A stretch of DNA of 64,000 bases from NCBI RefSeq assembly GCF_038719015.1, contig NZ_CP152276.1, positions 2,585,501 through 2,649,500 of the forward strand, given 5' to 3'. The notes below the pieces were generated by a model. The model made no database searches. It had not been told where the DNA came from and saw only the letters and a list, made by a program, of their open reading frames with translations. The position numbers were made by a program, and so were the translations under genes. Below are positions 62,286 through 64,000 of this stretch, in pieces (the stretch's first letter is position 1; every line of letters begins with the position of its first letter). This DNA comes from Nguyenibacter vanlangensis. GTDB taxonomy: Bacteria > Pseudomonadota > Alphaproteobacteria > Acetobacterales > Acetobacteraceae.

Positions 62286-63020
62286 TCAGTTCCCGCTGGG
62301 ACCGAACATGGTGATCACGGTCGGCGCGTAAGCATCGTGCTGGGCGAAATGCTGGTATTGGGCCTGGCCGTCGGCCTCCTCGGCGGCCTCACGCGCCTGC
62401 TGAAGTTCCTGTGCCCGGCCATTGGCGGACAGCACCGCGATCACGTCGGAAAGCTGGCGGGATTGCAGGGCAAGCAACTGGTTGCCGGCCTGCGCCGCCT
62501 GCAACGCCCCGGCCGAACTCTGGCTCGCCGAGACAAGCTGGGTCATGGCGCTACTGTCGGACGGGATATTGCCCACCACTTGGGCCTGAATCTTCAGCGC
62601 ATCCTCGAATCCACCGACCGCGTTCCGCCAGCGGGTCTGCGCCTGGCTGAACAGGGCGCTGTCGGACATCCCCGACGAAATCGAGGTGTAGGCCTGCTGG
62701 TATTGCTGCTCGACCGACTGGACGCTGTAGGCGATGTTCTGCGCCTGCGTGAGCAGCGCCGTCGTCTGGGAAATCGTCGATTGCAGCGTCGACAATCTCG
62801 ACAGTGGCAGGGTAGCGAGGTTCTTCGCCTGGTTGACCAGCATCTGCGCCTGATTGGCGAGCGAGGAAATCTGGTTGTCGATCTGCTGCAACGCGCGGGC
62901 GGCCTGCAGCACGTTCTGGCCGAAATTGGCACCGTCGAACACCGCCCATTGCGCGCGGGCCGGAATGGCGGAAAGAGAAAATACCCCGAAAATACTGCAC
63001 AGGAGCAGGACGCGCCTCAT
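62286..63020 (-). CDS. trbJ: TrbJ (VirB5-like) pilus-associated protein
   Basis: The start MRRVLLLCSIFGVFSLSAIPARAQWAVF overlaps trbE by ATGA. A signal peptide ends near residue 24 (ARA-Q), and the rest is helical and glutamine-rich (VLQAARALQQIDNQISSLANQAQMLVNQAKNLATLPLSRLSTLQSTIS), as expected of VirB5-type minor pilins. The product is 244 residues. Confidence 0.92.
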   Translation of the reverse strand: MRRVLLLCSIFGVFSLSAIPARAQWAVFDGANFGQNVLQAARALQQIDNQISSLANQAQMLVNQAKNLATLPLSRLSTLQSTISQTTALLTQAQNIAYSVQSVEQQYQQAYTSISSGMSDSALFSQAQTRWRNAVGGFEDALKIQAQVVGNIPSDSSAMTQLVSASQSSAGALQAAQAGNQLLALQSRQLSDVIAVLSANGRAQELQQAREAAEEADGQAQYQHFAQHDAYAPTVITMFGPSGN

Positions 63021-64000
63021 GGCACATCTCCTTCCCGGAGAAGGTCGGCGGCCCAGGTCACACCCCGCGCCGCGAACCAGGCCGACAGGAATCCGTCCCG
63101 CCCATGCTCGGCCAGTACCTCGTCGATCAGCCGGTGATCGTCCTTTCCCGAAGCCGCGCACAGCGCCAGCGCCACGGGGCCAAGCCCCAACTCGAACAGA
63201 CGGTTGCCGCGCTGGGTCTGGCAGTAATACTCCCGCTTGGAGGCCGCACGGGCGATGATGCCGATCTGGCGGTCGTTCAGCCCGAAATCGCGATAAAGCA
63301 CCATGATCTGCGGTTCGATCGCCCGCTCGTTGGGCAGGAAGATCCGTGTCGCGCAACTTTCGACCACGGCCGGCGCGATCCGGCTATTGGCGATGTCGGA
63401 CAGAGACTGGGTCGCGAAAACGACTGAGGCGTTCTTCTTGCGCAGGGTCTTCAGCCATTCGCGGAGCTGCCCGGCGAAATCGCCATCGTCCAGCACCAGC
63501 CAGCCCTCATCGATGACCAGCAGGGTCGGCCGACCGTCGAGACGGCCCTCGATGCGGTGGAACAGGTAGGAGAGAACGGGCGACGCCGCCCCGGAACCGA
63601 TCAGCCCCTCGGTCTCGAACACTACGACGTTCGCCTCGCCGAGACGTTCGGCATCGGCGTCGAGCAGCCGGCCATGGGGACCGCCGAGGCAATAGGGCGC
63701 CAGCGCCTGCTTCAGCGTGTTGGATTGAAGGAGCGCCACGAGGCCGGACAATGTCCGTTCGTGAGGGGGCGACGACGCCAATGAGTTCAACGCCGACCAG
63801 AGGTGAGACTTCACCTCGGGCGTGAGCGACAGGCCCTCGCCAGCAAGGATCTGGCCGACCCATTCGGTCGCCCAGGTGCGTTCATGGGGATCGTCGACCC
63901 ATGCCAGCGGCTGGAGGGAAACCCCGCTTTCCTCCGCGCCATCGACGTCCTTCCCGGCCGTCAGCCCCACCCCCAGCCCCCCACCCAGGTCGTGCCAATC
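63017..64000 (-). CDS. trbE: TrbE (VirB4-like) ATPase, C-terminal part, cut by window edge
   Basis: The frame is open to the window end (starting WHDLGGGL), so only about 327 C-terminal residues are visible. They include Walker B PTLLVIDEGWLVLDD, the TQSLSDIANSRI sensor region and the VirB4 ending (REYYCQTQRGNRLFELGLGPVALALCAASG). Walker A lies outside. It powers pilus assembly and DNA transfer. It heads the visible trbE-J-L-F-G-I operon. Confidence 0.95.
   Translation of the reverse strand, partial: DWHDLGGGLGVGLTAGKDVDGAEESGVSLQPLAWVDDPHERTWATEWVGQILAGEGLSLTPEVKSHLWSALNSLASSPPHERTLSGLVALLQSNTLKQALAPYCLGGPHGRLLDADAERLGEANVVVFETEGLIGSGAASPVLSYLFHRIEGRLDGRPTLLVIDEGWLVLDDGDFAGQLREWLKTLRKKNASVVFATQSLSDIANSRIAPAVVESCATRIFLPNERAIEPQIMVLYRDFGLNDRQIGIIARAASKREYYCQTQRGNRLFELGLGPVALALCAASGKDDHRLIDEVLAEHGRDGFLSAWFAARGVTWAADLLREGDVP

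Overview
GC-rich alphaproteobacterial DNA, most like an acetic acid bacterium (Acetobacteraceae, Gluconacetobacter/Komagataeibacter-type). This assignment is an inference from gene content, TonB-receptor-rich catabolic islands and a 45-bp initiator tRNA-Met remnant of alphaproteobacterial type; no species is claimed.

1-31 kb is metabolic. It opens with the 3' part of a TonB-dependent receptor, then a divergent MDR reductase/HxlR regulator pair, then a sugar/polyol cluster on the minus strand (zinc polyol dehydrogenase, AraC regulator, SDR, orphan RbsB-type binding protein). From about 7.7 to 31 kb lies a large catabolic region for a peptide-, opine- or amine-like nitrogen compound. Its minus-strand part carries two HAD enzymes, a complete Dpp/Opp-type ABC importer, succinate-semialdehyde dehydrogenase, an Lrp/AsnC regulator, a GNAT acetyltransferase and a 2-hydroxyacid dehydrogenase, plus a second TonB receptor paralogous to the first, a tartrate/D-malate dehydrogenase and an aldehyde dehydrogenase. 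Divergent from these is a plus-strand operon: class III aminotransferase, a three-subunit HcnABC/opine-oxidase-like flavoenzyme, an MFS transporter, a PuuB/DadA-like oxidase and a YciI protein. Together they would import an amine or imino compound, oxidise or transaminate it to an aldehyde, and pass the acid to central metabolism.

31-38.9 kb is a compact unit between two IS graveyards: a MocR-type regulator divergent from TonB receptor - nitrilase-family amidase - MFS - small beta-type protein. 38.9-44.6 kb carries Lhr helicase and a DUF72 protein. 44.7-49.4 kb is a stress cluster (Mn catalase, two DUF892 ferritin-like proteins) that is partly decayed: a truncated alcohol dehydrogenase, a frameshifted histidine phosphatase, and a frameshifted, IS-truncated TPP enzyme.

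49.4-54.7 kb is stacked insertion sequences: an IS3-family element inserted in inverted orientation into another copy of itself (4-bp duplication GCAA), an IS21 element abutting the broken copy, a LysR gene remnant, and an IS630 element.

54.7 kb to the end is the edge of an integrative conjugative element. It has a 3' fragment of the initiator tRNA-Met gene as attachment site, a striking set of seven helically phased CTACGC-type hexamers, a tyrosine integrase, a ParDE toxin-antitoxin pair, a LysR regulator, and a convergent, tightly overlapping trbE-J-L-F-G-I-DUF2274 type IV secretion operon that runs off the right edge.
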